From: an uncultured Gammaproteobacteria bacterium
GTDB lineage: Bacteria > Pseudomonadota > Gammaproteobacteria > Pseudomonadales > UBA5518
Assembly (NCBI GenBank): GCA_903921135.1
Contig: CAIXOY010000072.1
Span: forward strand, 1 to 12,389
DNA: 12,389 nt
Direction of reading: 5' to 3'
Both the position numbers and the translations under genes were made by a program. This document shows, one piece after another, positions 5,655 through 12,389 of the stretch. The notes under the pieces were generated by a model. It ran no database searches. It saw only the letters and a list, made by a program, of their open reading frames with translations, and was not told the origin of the DNA. Within the stretch, counting starts at the first letter, position 1. Every line of letters starts with the position of its first letter.

Positions 5655-6560
5655 ATGGCTGAAGCAGAAAGCTGGCTCTCGGGAACGGCACTCGCCCGCC
5701 GCCTCAACATCCCCGCCCGCGAGTTGTTCCGGATACTGTCCGAGCACGGCTGGATACAACGCCAGGGCGAGAGCTGGCGCCTCACCGGGAGGGGCGAATT
5801 CGAAGGGGGCCGGTACCAGAGCAGCGAGCGCTTCGGGACCTGGATCGTATGGCCGGAGTCTGTGCTGGAACATCGCCTCTTCGCGGCAGATCACGACCAC
5901 AGCCTGCTCACCTCCGCCATGTTGGGCGATCGCTTCGGACTTTCCGCACGCCAGACCTCGCTGCTGCTACACGAACTGGGCTGGATGCGCCGTGCAGTGA
6001 AGGGCTGGGAGCTCACGCCACGGGGGAAGGCGCTGGGTGGTGTGCAGGAGGAGTATCCCGACTCGGGTGTGCCATTCGTGCGCTGGCCGGCAGGGGTGCA
6101 GAGGCATCCGGTGTTACTGCAGAACCTGCGCGTGGTGCAGGCGCTGGAACACGTGGGCGAGGCTCACGAAGGAGAGCTCTTCGCCGACCCGGAGGCAGAG
6201 CTCCTGGTCGATCTGGGCGGCGCCGCGGCACATCGTGCCCTCGACGGGCACGTGCTGCAGAGCAGGGCGCATCTGATGATCTGCCACTGGCTGTACATGT
6301 CGGGCATCGTCCACGCCGCAGGTCGGCGCTTGCCGGTCGAAGGCGAGTACCGCTGCGACTTCTACCTGCCCTCGCTGCAGCTCTACATCGAGTACTGGGG
6401 CGACGAGAACGCGCCCGGCCAGCTGAGCGCAAAGCTCGCGAAGCGAGGCGTCTACGAGCGTAGCGGCCTGTCGCTGCTCGAGCTGGACGCCGAGGACTTG
6501 CCGAAGCTGGATGAAGTCCTTCCCCGCAAACTGCTCAAGTACGGACTGGCGGTTTACTGA
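5655..6560 (+). CDS. Uncharacterised protein: tandem winged-helix-like repeats plus PD-(D/E)XK-like nuclease domain
   Basis: I do not recognise a named gene. The 301-residue product has two similar N-terminal modules, residues 7-72 and 85-153. Each has a helix-turn-helix-like stretch (TALARRLNIPARELFRIL; AMLGDRFGLSARQTSLLL), then GW, R, W.LT.RG, GG and a closing V.WP. This is the layout of small winged-helix domains seen in some phage and regulatory proteins. Residues 203-299 resemble restriction-endonuclease-fold domains: HWLYMSGIV, then RCDFYLP (D235), LYIEYWG (E246), a KLAKR segment (K260, K263) and GLSLLELDAEDL. D235 and E246 would be the metal ligands. ATG 5655 has AAGAG 8 nt upstream; a TTG at 5628 lies inside the DnaA-box repeat and is unlikely. 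Its 3' end overlaps phhB on the other strand by 7 bp. A role in DNA recognition and cleavage or repair is inference. Confidence 0.7.
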   Translation: MAEAESWLSGTALARRLNIPARELFRILSEHGWIQRQGESWRLTGRGEFEGGRYQSSERFGTWIVWPESVLEHRLFAADHDHSLLTSAMLGDRFGLSARQTSLLLHELGWMRRAVKGWELTPRGKALGGVQEEYPDSGVPFVRWPAGVQRHPVLLQNLRVVQALEHVGEAHEGELFADPEAELLVDLGGAAAHRALDGHVLQSRAHLMICHWLYMSGIVHAAGRRLPVEGEYRCDFYLPSLQLYIEYWGDENAPGQLSAKLAKRGVYERSGLSLLELDAEDLPKLDEVLPRKLLKYGLAVY

Positions 6561-6859
6561 TTTGCCGATCCGGCGGCAAAGCCGTTCATCGCTTCGGCAA
6601 GCAGGAAATCGAGTTCGGTCACCCCGCCGGCGTCGTGCGTACTCAGTTGCACTTTCACGCGGTTGTAGACGTTGAACCAGTCAGGGTGGTGATCGAGTTG
6701 CTCGGCGCGCATTGCCGCGCGCGTCATGAAGGCGAAGGCGGCAGAGAAGTCGGCGAAGCGGAACTCGCGATGGAGCTTGCCGTCCTGATGCGCCCAGCCG
6801 GGGAGGGCGGTGAGACGCGAAGTGACCGCCTCATCCGCGAGCTTGTGAGGTCTGTTCAT
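6554..6859 (-). CDS. phhB: Pterin-4a-carbinolamine dehydratase
   Basis: This 101-residue protein of normal length has the family signature EQLDHHPDWFNVYNRV, with the catalytic pair H57-H58 and a further H75 in STHD. It dehydrates 4a-hydroxytetrahydrobiopterin, recycling the pterin cofactor used by phenylalanine hydroxylase; some bacterial members instead serve molybdopterin chemistry. No phhA lies beside it. The start ATG shares one base with the trmA stop (TGATG) and has GGGAG about 8 nt upstream inside trmA, so it is the last gene of a coupled operon. The tyrosine-catabolic dioxygenase at 11750 is a possible pathway partner: phenylalanine to tyrosine to 4-hydroxyphenylpyruvate. Confidence 0.92.
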   Translation of the reverse strand: MNRPHKLADEAVTSRLTALPGWAHQDGKLHREFRFADFSAAFAFMTRAAMRAEQLDHHPDWFNVYNRVKVQLSTHDAGGVTELDFLLAEAMNGFAAGSANQ

Positions 6860-7971
6860 CAGGTGTCTCCCTTGCCGGATTTCTCGAGAACCACGCCGCA
6901 TTCCATGTGATGGGTGTAGGGGAACTGGTCGAAGAGTGCGGTCTGCAGCACGCGGTAGCCGCTGCCGAGCGCCTCGATGTCCCGGCAGAGCGTGGCCGGG
7001 TTGCAAGACACGTAGATGATGCGATTGAAGCCCGCAGCGAGCGTCCGGGTGTCTTCGTCCATGCCCGCGCGCGGTGGATCCACCAGCAGCACTGCGGGGC
7101 GGAAATCATCGAGATCGAAGCTGCGCAGCCGCCGGAACGGGCGCTCCCGCGCCATCGCGGAGGCGGCTTCCGCGCTGGAGAGGCGCGCCACGAAGGTGTT
7201 GTGTATGCCGTTGACCGCCAGGTTGTGCTGCGCCGCTGCGATGGCGCCTGCGCCGATTTCGGTGGCCAGCACGCGGCGGAAACATCCGGCCACTGCAACC
7301 GTGAAATTGCCGATGCCGCAGTAGAGTTCGAGCAGATCCCGCTCCGGCTCGCCTGCGCAGGCGCGCTGCGCCCATGCCAGCATGGCGCTGTTCACGGCTG
7401 CGTTGGGTTGGGTGAAGCTGCCCTCGGGCTGGCGGTACTCAAGGCTTCGTCCGTTCACCGTCAGCCGCTCCGTCACCCAGTCACGCCCGATTACAAGCCG
7501 TTGCCCGCGTGAGCGGCCCACGATGGCAGCGTCCAGTCGCGCGGACGCCTCGGTGGCCGCGCTCTGCCACTGCGCGTCGAGCTTGCGGTGGTACACGAGG
7601 GTGATCAGGCTCTCGCCTGCGAGCGTGTCGAGGAACTCCACCTGCCACAGCCGGTGCCGCAGTACAGGTATCTGCGCGAGCTCCGTCGCAAGCTCTTCCA
7701 TCAGCGCGTTGATGCGGCGCGACGCCGTGGGAAACTGCGCGAGGCGAATGGGCTCCCGCGAGTCCTTGCCGCCGAACATCAGGTAGTGCGTGGATTCGTT
7801 CTCGTGCCAGATGCGGAATTCGGCGCGTTGGCGGAAGTGGATGGAGGCCGAGGCGTGCACCTCCGGCTCCGGTGCTGCGGAGGGGCGCAGCATTTCCACC
7901 AAACGCTCTCGTTTGGCGGCGAGTTGCGCGGCGGCGCCTTCCTCGCTGTAGTCCTGCGGCAGAGGGTTCAT
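6859..7971 (-). CDS. trmA: tRNA (uracil-54-C5)-methyltransferase
   Basis: This 370-residue protein forms m5U54 in the T-loop of tRNA using S-adenosylmethionine. The SAM-binding motif is LLELYCGIGNFTVAVAG. VLLVDPPRAGMD is the conserved DPPR motif. The nucleophile is C323 in VSCNPATL and the general base E357 in HHMECG, each one residue below the E. coli positions (C324, E358). No iron-sulfur cysteine cluster or TRAM domain is visible at the N-terminus, which separates it from RlmD. The start ATG overlaps the ybiB stop by 4 bp (ATGA). Confidence 0.95.
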   Translation of the reverse strand: MNPLPQDYSEEGAAAQLAAKRERLVEMLRPSAAPEPEVHASASIHFRQRAEFRIWHENESTHYLMFGGKDSREPIRLAQFPTASRRINALMEELATELAQIPVLRHRLWQVEFLDTLAGESLITLVYHRKLDAQWQSAATEASARLDAAIVGRSRGQRLVIGRDWVTERLTVNGRSLEYRQPEGSFTQPNAAVNSAMLAWAQRACAGEPERDLLELYCGIGNFTVAVAGCFRRVLATEIGAGAIAAAQHNLAVNGIHNTFVARLSSAEAASAMARERPFRRLRSFDLDDFRPAVLLVDPPRAGMDEDTRTLAAGFNRIIYVSCNPATLCRDIEALGSGYRVLQTALFDQFPYTHHMECGVVLEKSGKGDT

Positions 7972-8984
7972 TCGGGTGCCTCCGGCAGGGCGCTACGCCC
8001 TTGCCACAGTTGCTCTGCCGCTTCGCGTGCGCCGTCCATGTCCCGCACCTCTCCGAGTGCCAGCAGCGCCACGGCCGCGGTACCCAGCACTGCATCGAGA
8101 CCGTAGGTGCATTCTGATGTGTCGTTCCAGAGCGCGCGCAATGCGTCGGTGCAAGGGCGTTCAGGTTTGGGGCTGCGTTGGGCCAGGGAGCGCGCCAGTG
8201 TCATCACGCCCGCGGCTCCTGCGCGCAGCAGCGCGATCGTCGTGTCCGCATCCGGGCGGATTTCGCACTCGCCACCTTCGCCCCGAAACACGGCAACGCC
8301 GTCATTGCCCAGCGCGAGGGCGCTTTCTGCATGCAGCGTGGCGTAGGCCGGGTGATGCAGGCTGCGCAGACCGGCGCGTGCGCGCGCCGGGTCCAGATGC
8401 CGCACAAGCGTGTTTACCGGAGAGCGCAGACCGAATTCAGCGCGGAGGTCCATAAGTGACTGCAGCGCGGGGGAAAGCGTTCCCAATGGCATGTAGCAGA
8501 AGCCGTGATCGTCGAGTTCGTGCCGCGCCTGCTGCCAGGAGTTGGCCGGGTAGATGCCGAGTTCCCGGAGAGCGTCTGCCACGAAGAGCCGATCCCGCGC
8601 GTGCGGTGCACAGCCGTGCATCAGCACGCGAACACCTGCGCCCGCGAGAAGCAGTGCCGATAGCAGGTACCAGGGATGATGCTGGCGTTTGCCGGCATAG
8701 CTGGGCCAGTCGAGATCCACGCGAAGGTCGGCCTCGGGCGCGTGCAATTGCGCCCGAGCCGCTCGCACCATCCCTGTGATCTCGGAGGGCGTTTCTTCCT
8801 TCACGCGTAGCAGCATGAGGAATGCGCCGATCTGCGCCTCGGTGGCTGTTCCGTCCAGGACCATGGCGAAGGCTTCTTCTGCCTCGCGCTCGGTGAGCGA
8901 GCGCCGCGCCGTTTTGCCTCTGCCAAGCAGTTTGACGAAACCCGCAAACGCCTGCGGCCCTTGCGCGCTGCGAGCCACTCTCAC
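7968..8984 (-). CDS. ybiB: YbiB / TrpD2 family, phosphoribosyltransferase-like nucleic-acid-binding protein
   Basis: The 338-residue product has the anthranilate phosphoribosyltransferase fold as modified in YbiB. LLGRGKTARRSLTEREAEEAF and QIGAFLMLLRVKEET mark the N-terminal helical domain, and LDWPSYAGKRQHHPWYLLSALLLAGAGVRVLMHG the phosphoribosyltransferase core. E. coli YbiB binds DNA and RNA without sequence preference and has no known anthranilate phosphoribosyltransferase activity; it is SOS-regulated with dinG there. I chose GTG 8984, which overlaps the tusE stop as GTGA and has GGAG (8993-8996) 8 nt upstream. The TTG at 8990 is less likely. Here it lies inside a tRNA-modification operon rather than beside dinG. 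Confidence 0.88.
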   Translation of the reverse strand: MRVARSAQGPQAFAGFVKLLGRGKTARRSLTEREAEEAFAMVLDGTATEAQIGAFLMLLRVKEETPSEITGMVRAARAQLHAPEADLRVDLDWPSYAGKRQHHPWYLLSALLLAGAGVRVLMHGCAPHARDRLFVADALRELGIYPANSWQQARHELDDHGFCYMPLGTLSPALQSLMDLRAEFGLRSPVNTLVRHLDPARARAGLRSLHHPAYATLHAESALALGNDGVAVFRGEGGECEIRPDADTTIALLRAGAAGVMTLARSLAQRSPKPERPCTDALRALWNDTSECTYGLDAVLGTAAVALLALGEVRDMDGAREAAEQLWQGRSALPEAPE

Positions 8985-9307
8985 AAGCAATGCTCCGGCC
9001 TCGGCAGGCCTGCAATGCGAGCGGCGAGTTTTGCCGGGCTGCCCGGGAACAGCGTGAGGAGATACACGCTTCTGCCTTTGTCTTCACCGAGTTCGCGGCG
9101 CACCAGACTCACCAAGGCACGCATGGCCGGCGAGTGGCCGTGCTGCAGGAAATACCGGCGAAGTGCATGCAGGATCTCGATGTGCCGCTGCTCGAGCGTG
9201 ATCCCTTCCCGGGTGGCAAATGCCTGCGCGACCTGCTCGCTCCATGCCTCCGGATCGAGCAGGAAACCGTCGGAGTCGAGCGGTGGAAGAGTCGGGCCCG
9301 GTGACAT
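8981..9307 (-). CDS. tusE: TusE, DsrC-family sulfur carrier for tRNA 2-thiouridine synthesis
   Basis: This 108-residue DsrC-family protein ends IAGLPRPEHCL. The penultimate C107 is the residue that carries persulfide from TusBCD to MnmA. The second, upstream cysteine of true DsrC is absent, so it belongs to tRNA thiolation rather than dissimilatory sulfite reduction. FATREGITLEQRHIEILHALRRYF and GHSPAMRALV are family landmarks. It begins 7 bp after the tusB stop and overlaps ybiB by 4 bp. Confidence 0.95.
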   Translation of the reverse strand: MSPGPTLPPLDSDGFLLDPEAWSEQVAQAFATREGITLEQRHIEILHALRRYFLQHGHSPAMRALVSLVRRELGEDKGRSVYLLTLFPGSPAKLAARIAGLPRPEHCL

Positions 9308-9314
9308 CGATGAC

Positions 9315-9614
9315 TCAGAACCAGCTCACGCTGCGCGAGTGTTCGCAGGCAAGTGCGACGAAGCCTGCGTAGTTCACGGCGGCGATGCGTGCGGACAGCG
9401 GTTTGCCCCCTCGTGCTGCGCTGTCCTCATCGAGCGCGCACACGGTTACGCCGGCTGGCAGCGATTCGAGTCTCCGCGCTGCAAGGCTGCCGGCTGCAGC
9501 GGCGTGCACGCCTTCACCCAGCAGCAACAGCGTGTCGCCGGCGCGCAGGGCGGCACAGCATTCGTCGAGCAGGGCGCCGTTGGCGGGCGATGTGGAGAAG
9601 AGGTGGAGCGTCAC
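9315..9614 (-). CDS. tusB: TusB sulfur-relay subunit
   Basis: This 99-residue DsrH/TusB-family subunit of the TusBCD heterohexamer passes sulfur from TusA to TusE. It opens MTLHLFSTSP and has C19-C20 and a GDTLLLLGEGV strand-turn, followed by a typical short C-terminal half ending SVSWF. It starts with GTG 7 bp after the tusC stop; the ribosome site is weak, so coupling is likely. Identity rests partly on gene order and length. Confidence 0.92.
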   Translation of the reverse strand: MTLHLFSTSPANGALLDECCAALRAGDTLLLLGEGVHAAAAGSLAARRLESLPAGVTVCALDEDSAARGGKPLSARIAAVNYAGFVALACEHSRSVSWF

Positions 9615-9621
9615 GAGAGAA

Positions 9622-9981
9622 TCACGCCGAGAAAACCAGATCGTTGGCGTGGATCAGCAAGGCTACTGCCTCGTGATCTAGCAGCTCGCACCCGGTGACT
9701 ATCTGGTCTGCATGAATACCGCGTTCTGCAAGCGCCTTGGCGTCCGCGAACAGAGGCTCGATGCCATAGTCCGGAAGCGCGCCCAGCAGCCGCTCCATGC
9801 TGTGCGTGCTTTCTCCTGACTGCCCGGCAACCAGGTTCCACACGCCATCACCGCAGAACAGCAGCGTGACGGGCTGATCGAAGGCGCCGAAGGCGAGTGC
9901 GATGTCCAGCGCTTCCCGCGCGCGAGTGCCCGCTCCTGCGGAGTTTCGGCAGATCACCAGCACGCGTTTGGCCGTGCGCAT
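9622..9981 (-). CDS. tusC: TusC sulfur-relay subunit
   Basis: This 119-residue DsrF/TusC-family subunit has the same length as E. coli TusC. It opens with a VLVICRNSAGAGTRAREALDIALAFGAF strand-helix unit, followed by VTLLFCGDGVWNL and a LIHANDLVFSA C-terminus. It is the middle member of the TusDCB core. It starts 8 bp after the tusD stop. Confidence 0.94.
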   Translation of the reverse strand: MRTAKRVLVICRNSAGAGTRAREALDIALAFGAFDQPVTLLFCGDGVWNLVAGQSGESTHSMERLLGALPDYGIEPLFADAKALAERGIHADQIVTGCELLDHEAVALLIHANDLVFSA

Positions 9982-9989
9982 CCCCTTGC

Positions 9990-10382
9990 TCAGCCCCCGA
10001 AGGACACGACGCGATCGCAGCCTAGCGCTGCGTCCACGAGCTGCCCGAGCCCCGCGAGTTCGAACCCTGCCCGCAACGTGCTGCAGGAAAGACCGTGCCG
10101 TTTTGCTTCACGAGCGTCCATCACGCCCCTGCGCGTCGCTGAACCCACACAGGCAAGCAGTTCAACGCCATGTTCCCTGGCGAGCGCTTGCCAGCGCGCA
10201 GGAATGTCGGTAACCCCGTGTGGCGTCACGCGCATCGCGTCGGCGTGCGTTGTGCCATCGCCATGGAAAAACACGCGCGCAATGGCGTGACCCTCGGACA
10301 GCACAGTCTCTGCAAATCGCAGGGCCGCAAGGCTGGAGGCCGCTCCCGAGGGGCTGCCGTGCACGAGCAAGGCGAACAGCAC
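9990..10382 (-). CDS. tusD: TusD sulfurtransferase subunit
   Basis: This 130-residue DsrE/TusD-family subunit accepts sulfur from TusA. C78 in ELLACVGSATRRG falls at the same position as the catalytic C78 of E. coli TusD. GLGQLVDAALGCDRVVSFG is the conserved C-terminal segment. The start is GTG at 10382, with no clear ribosome site in the 38-bp gap after yccA, so translation may depend on upstream ribosomes or be inefficient. Confidence 0.95.
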   Translation of the reverse strand: MLFALLVHGSPSGAASSLAALRFAETVLSEGHAIARVFFHGDGTTHADAMRVTPHGVTDIPARWQALAREHGVELLACVGSATRRGVMDAREAKRHGLSCSTLRAGFELAGLGQLVDAALGCDRVVSFGG

Positions 10383-10420
10383 GTTCGTGATGCGCTACTG
10401 CCGTTGCCTCAGGCCTGCGC

Positions 10421-11074
10421 TCAGTCGTCCCCGCCCAGACCGACGAGAGACAGCAGTGTGGTGAACAGGTTGTAGATCATCACGTAGAGCGTAACCGTCG
10501 CGGAAATGTAGTTCCGCTCGCCGCCGTGGATGATCTGGCTCGTCTGCCAGAGGATCATTCCCGAGGAAAGGAACAGGAACATGCAGGTGAGAGCGAGCGC
10601 CAGCGCCTGGATGTGCAGGAAGGCATTTGCCAGTGCCGCGACGAAGGCGACCAGCATGCCGGTGGTGAGAAATCCGGTGGCGAAGCTGAAGTCCTTGCGG
10701 GTCACCAGCACATAGGCAGAGAGACCCAGAAAGATAGTAGCGGTGCCGCCGAGCGCAGTGAGTACCGGCTCAAACCCCGAGATGCCAACGTAGTGGTTGA
10801 GCACGGGACCGAGGCTGAATCCCAGCCACCCCGTCAGCGCGAAGACCCAGCCGATTCCAGCCGCAGACTCCTTGGTTTTCTCGACCATGACGAGCAGCAC
10901 GATGTAAGGAAGCAGCATCAGCAAGCCCATGTAGGGGATCTTCAGCACCATCGAGATGCCCGCTGTCACGGCGCTGAACATCAGCGTCATCGACAACAGC
11001 AGGTAGGTATTGCGAAGTACGCGCGTGGTGCCGGCATCGACGCTGGATGCGGCCGTGGTGATCGGGGTAGACAT
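10421..11074 (-). CDS. yccA: YccA-like Bax inhibitor-1 family inner-membrane protein
   Basis: This 217-residue protein has about seven hydrophobic segments (roughly 22-42, 46-66, 73-93, 103-123, 131-151, 154-174, 190-212) and a polar N-terminal tail. This is the BI-1/YccA layout. The C-terminal LYVMIYNLFTTLLSLVG is a family landmark. In E. coli YccA is a substrate and modulator of the membrane protease FtsH and lies next to tusE, so the present neighbourhood is an expanded version of that pairing. GGAGAG stands about 6 nt before the ATG. Confidence 0.92.
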   Translation of the reverse strand: MSTPITTAASSVDAGTTRVLRNTYLLLSMTLMFSAVTAGISMVLKIPYMGLLMLLPYIVLLVMVEKTKESAAGIGWVFALTGWLGFSLGPVLNHYVGISGFEPVLTALGGTATIFLGLSAYVLVTRKDFSFATGFLTTGMLVAFVAALANAFLHIQALALALTCMFLFLSSGMILWQTSQIIHGGERNYISATVTLYVMIYNLFTTLLSLVGLGGDD

Positions 11075-11138
11075 GAGGTGCTCTCCGGTTGAAGTGGCGA
11101 TTGCAGTCTAGTCGCCTGAGGCGTGGCCGGGGAAGCGC

Positions 11139-11615
11139 TCAGCGAAGCGGCAGGCTGCGGCTGCTCTTGAATTCGCGCAGGCTGAAGCTCGACTCCACGT
11201 TGCTCACGCCGGGATAGCGCAGGATGTGTTCCATGCAGAGTTCGGAGAAGTGTTCGATGCTCCGCGCCACCACTTTCAGCAGATAGTCGTAGCCACCGCT
11301 CATCGCGTGGCATTCGACGATGTGCTCTTCGTCAGCAACTTTCGCCAGGAAGCGTGCGGGATCCGCGTGCTTCTGTTTGTCCAGCGTGACCTGCACGAAG
11401 GCTGTCACGTCGAGCCCGATCTTGCGGCGGTCGAGGAGAGCTGCATAACCACCGATCACGCCCGCGTCCTCGAGTCTCTTGACCCGGCGGAAGCAGGGTG
11501 ATTCCGAGAGGCCTATTTTTCGCGCCAGCTCCACGTTCGAGAGTCGGCCATCCTGCTGCAGCGCGCGGAGGATGTCGCGTTCATGCCGGTCAAACAGGGA
11601 AGGATTCTTGCTCAT
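11139..11615 (-). CDS. Lrp/AsnC-family transcriptional regulator
   Basis: The 158-residue product has an N-terminal winged helix (DRHERDILRALQQDGRLSNVELARKIGLSESPCFRRVKRLEDAGVI, about 9-54). An RAM/AsnC effector domain follows, with GGYDYLLKVV near 107-116. Such proteins form octamers and sense amino acids. The gene diverges from the dioxygenase at 11750, so control of tyrosine catabolism, and perhaps of itself, is a natural guess. Its stop is 64 bp before yccA, so some read-through is possible. The effector cannot be read from the sequence. Confidence 0.92.
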   Translation of the reverse strand: MSKNPSLFDRHERDILRALQQDGRLSNVELARKIGLSESPCFRRVKRLEDAGVIGGYAALLDRRKIGLDVTAFVQVTLDKQKHADPARFLAKVADEEHIVECHAMSGGYDYLLKVVARSIEHFSELCMEHILRYPGVSNVESSFSLREFKSSRSLPLR

Positions 11616-11622
11616 CGGATCC

Positions 11623-11680
11623 GTTTTCCGGTGGATAACATCGTTGGATGGGGATATCAGATCAGAAAAAGCGGAAAAAC
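11623..11680. promoter_or_regulatory. Candidate operator in the Lrp / dioxygenase divergent region
   Basis: GTTTTCCG (11623-11630) and CGGAAAAAC (11672-11680) form an imperfect inverted pair about 41 bp apart, around an AT-richer stretch. Lrp-type octamers often bind several spaced sites in such gaps. TATGAT at 11697-11702 is a possible -10 for the dioxygenase gene, but its -35 is poor. Only weakly supported. Confidence 0.25.
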
Positions 11681-11749
11681 ACCCGTGCCGGGTTCTTATG
11701 ATCGTTCCGTAGATCGAGCTTTCCCGTGTTCCTCCTGAGGCCTGGTGTG

Positions 11750-12389
11750 ATGAGCGACGTTTTTCACAACCCGATGGGACTGGACGGATTCGAGTTCATC
11801 GAGTTCTCCGCACCTGACAAAAACATCATCGAGCCGGTATTCGAAGGCCTGGGCTTCAGCAAGGTTGCGGTGCATCGCTCCAAGGACGTGTCGCTGTGGC
11901 GACAGGGGCGCATCAACCTCGTGCTCAACCACGAGGCGCGCAGTCCGGCGGCGTACTACGCCGAGGAGCACGGCCCTTCGGCTTGCGGTATGGCGTTCCG
12001 CGTGCGGGACGCACAACACGCCTACACGCGCGCCATCGCGCTGGGTGCGCAGCCTGTCGAGGTGCCTTGCGGCCCGATGGAACTCAAACTGCCCGCGATA
12101 CGCGGTATCGGCGGCGCGATTCTCTATCTGATCGACCGTTACGAAGACGGCGCCTCGATCTACGACATCGATTTCCGCTTCCTGCCAGGCGTTTCGCGCC
12201 GGCCAGAGGGGCATGGACTGCTGGATATCGACCACCTTACGCACAACGTGTACCGCGGACGCATGAGCTACTGGGCGCGTTACTACGAGCGGTTGTTCAA
12301 TTTGCGCGAGATCCGTTACTTCGATATCACGGGCGAACACCCCGGGCTGCAGTCGCGCGCCATGAGCGCGCCCGACGGCAAGATCCGCA
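11750..12389 (+). CDS. hpd: 4-hydroxyphenylpyruvate dioxygenase, C-terminus beyond right edge
   Basis: The first 213 residues are visible and in frame to the window end. They match the gammaproteobacterial HPPD subfamily: NPMGLDGFEFIEFSAPD at the N-terminus and LLDIDHLTHNVYRGRMSYW starting the C-terminal domain. RYFDITGEHPGLQSRAMSAPDGKIR follows. H162 in DHLTHNV aligns with the first iron ligand (H161 in Pseudomonas fluorescens HPPD); the other two ligands lie outside the window. The enzyme converts 4-hydroxyphenylpyruvate to homogentisate in tyrosine breakdown. ATG 11750 is preferred, with TGAGG 9 nt upstream; the GTG at 11747 is an alternative. Confidence 0.93.
   Translation, partial: MSDVFHNPMGLDGFEFIEFSAPDKNIIEPVFEGLGFSKVAVHRSKDVSLWRQGRINLVLNHEARSPAAYYAEEHGPSACGMAFRVRDAQHAYTRAIALGAQPVEVPCGPMELKLPAIRGIGGAILYLIDRYEDGASIYDIDFRFLPGVSRRPEGHGLLDIDHLTHNVYRGRMSYWARYYERLFNLREIRYFDITGEHPGLQSRAMSAPDGKIR

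Noticed and set aside
6860..7006. N-terminal extension of phhB to 150 residues
   Set aside because: The extra residues are trmA codons read in another frame; the short form has the normal family length and a ribosome site.
8985..8990. TTG start for ybiB
   Set aside because: GTG at 8984 has GGAG at 8 nt and gives the usual 4-bp stop/start overlap with tusE.
9315..10382. DsrEFH genes of sulfur-oxidising or sulfate-reducing bacteria
   Set aside because: The accompanying DsrC-family protein has only the penultimate cysteine, and no dsrAB or other dsr genes are present; subunit lengths and order fit TusDCB-TusE.
11113..11123. CGCCT/AGGCG hairpin as a terminator after the Lrp-type gene
   Set aside because: The stem is very short with a 1-nt centre and no T-run follows on the minus strand.

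Overview
The window looks like chromosomal DNA of a GC-rich gammaproteobacterium. It carries TusD/C/B/E, the E. coli-type thiolation relay, a YbiB/TrmA pair, YccA, a CTGT-N8-ACAG LexA box and perfect TTATNCACA DnaA boxes. All named genes look intact except the two cut by the window edges. I see no rRNA, tRNA, CRISPR array, IS element or prophage. I cannot name the genus; an environmental lineage away from the enterics is likely because imuAB, RpoE-ChrR, 4-hydroxyphenylpyruvate dioxygenase and an all-alpha dUTPase occur together.

Layout. (1) 1-2362: a singlet-oxygen / lipid-damage module. A FAD-dependent COG2907 oxidoreductase runs left off the window, divergent from an ECF sigma factor (rpoE) and its zinc anti-sigma factor (chrR). 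The 193-bp gap between them holds two mirror-image ECF promoters (TGATCC-N18-TAA). (2) 2406-4672: imuB and imuA on the minus strand, the mutagenesis accessory proteins. A near-consensus LexA box touches the imuA start codon. No dnaE2 or lexA2 is adjacent. (3) 4772-6560: a dimeric (all-alpha) dUTPase, then a 256-bp gap with a very AT-rich core and DnaA boxes, then an uncharacterised protein. That protein has two tandem winged-helix-like repeats and a C-terminal PD-(D/E)XK-like nuclease domain. (4) 11074-6554, minus strand: yccA-tusD-tusC-tusB-tusE-ybiB-trmA-phhB, tightly packed from tusD onward with gaps of at most 8 bp or overlapping stop/start codons. It joins 2-thiouridine-34 sulfur relay, m5U54 methylation and pterin recycling. 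(5) 11139-12389: an Lrp/AsnC regulator divergent from 4-hydroxyphenylpyruvate dioxygenase (tyrosine catabolism), which runs off the right edge.

How the parts work together. Block 1 should be a self-amplifying stress switch: ChrR holds RpoE until singlet oxygen or organic peroxide releases it, and RpoE then fires both arms of the divergent promoter. Blocks 2 and 3 all concern DNA integrity: translesion synthesis, dUTP removal, a candidate DnaA-binding locus and a candidate nuclease. The DnaA-box/AT-rich gap and the repeat-plus-nuclease protein next to it are the least explained parts of the window and the best candidates for something new.
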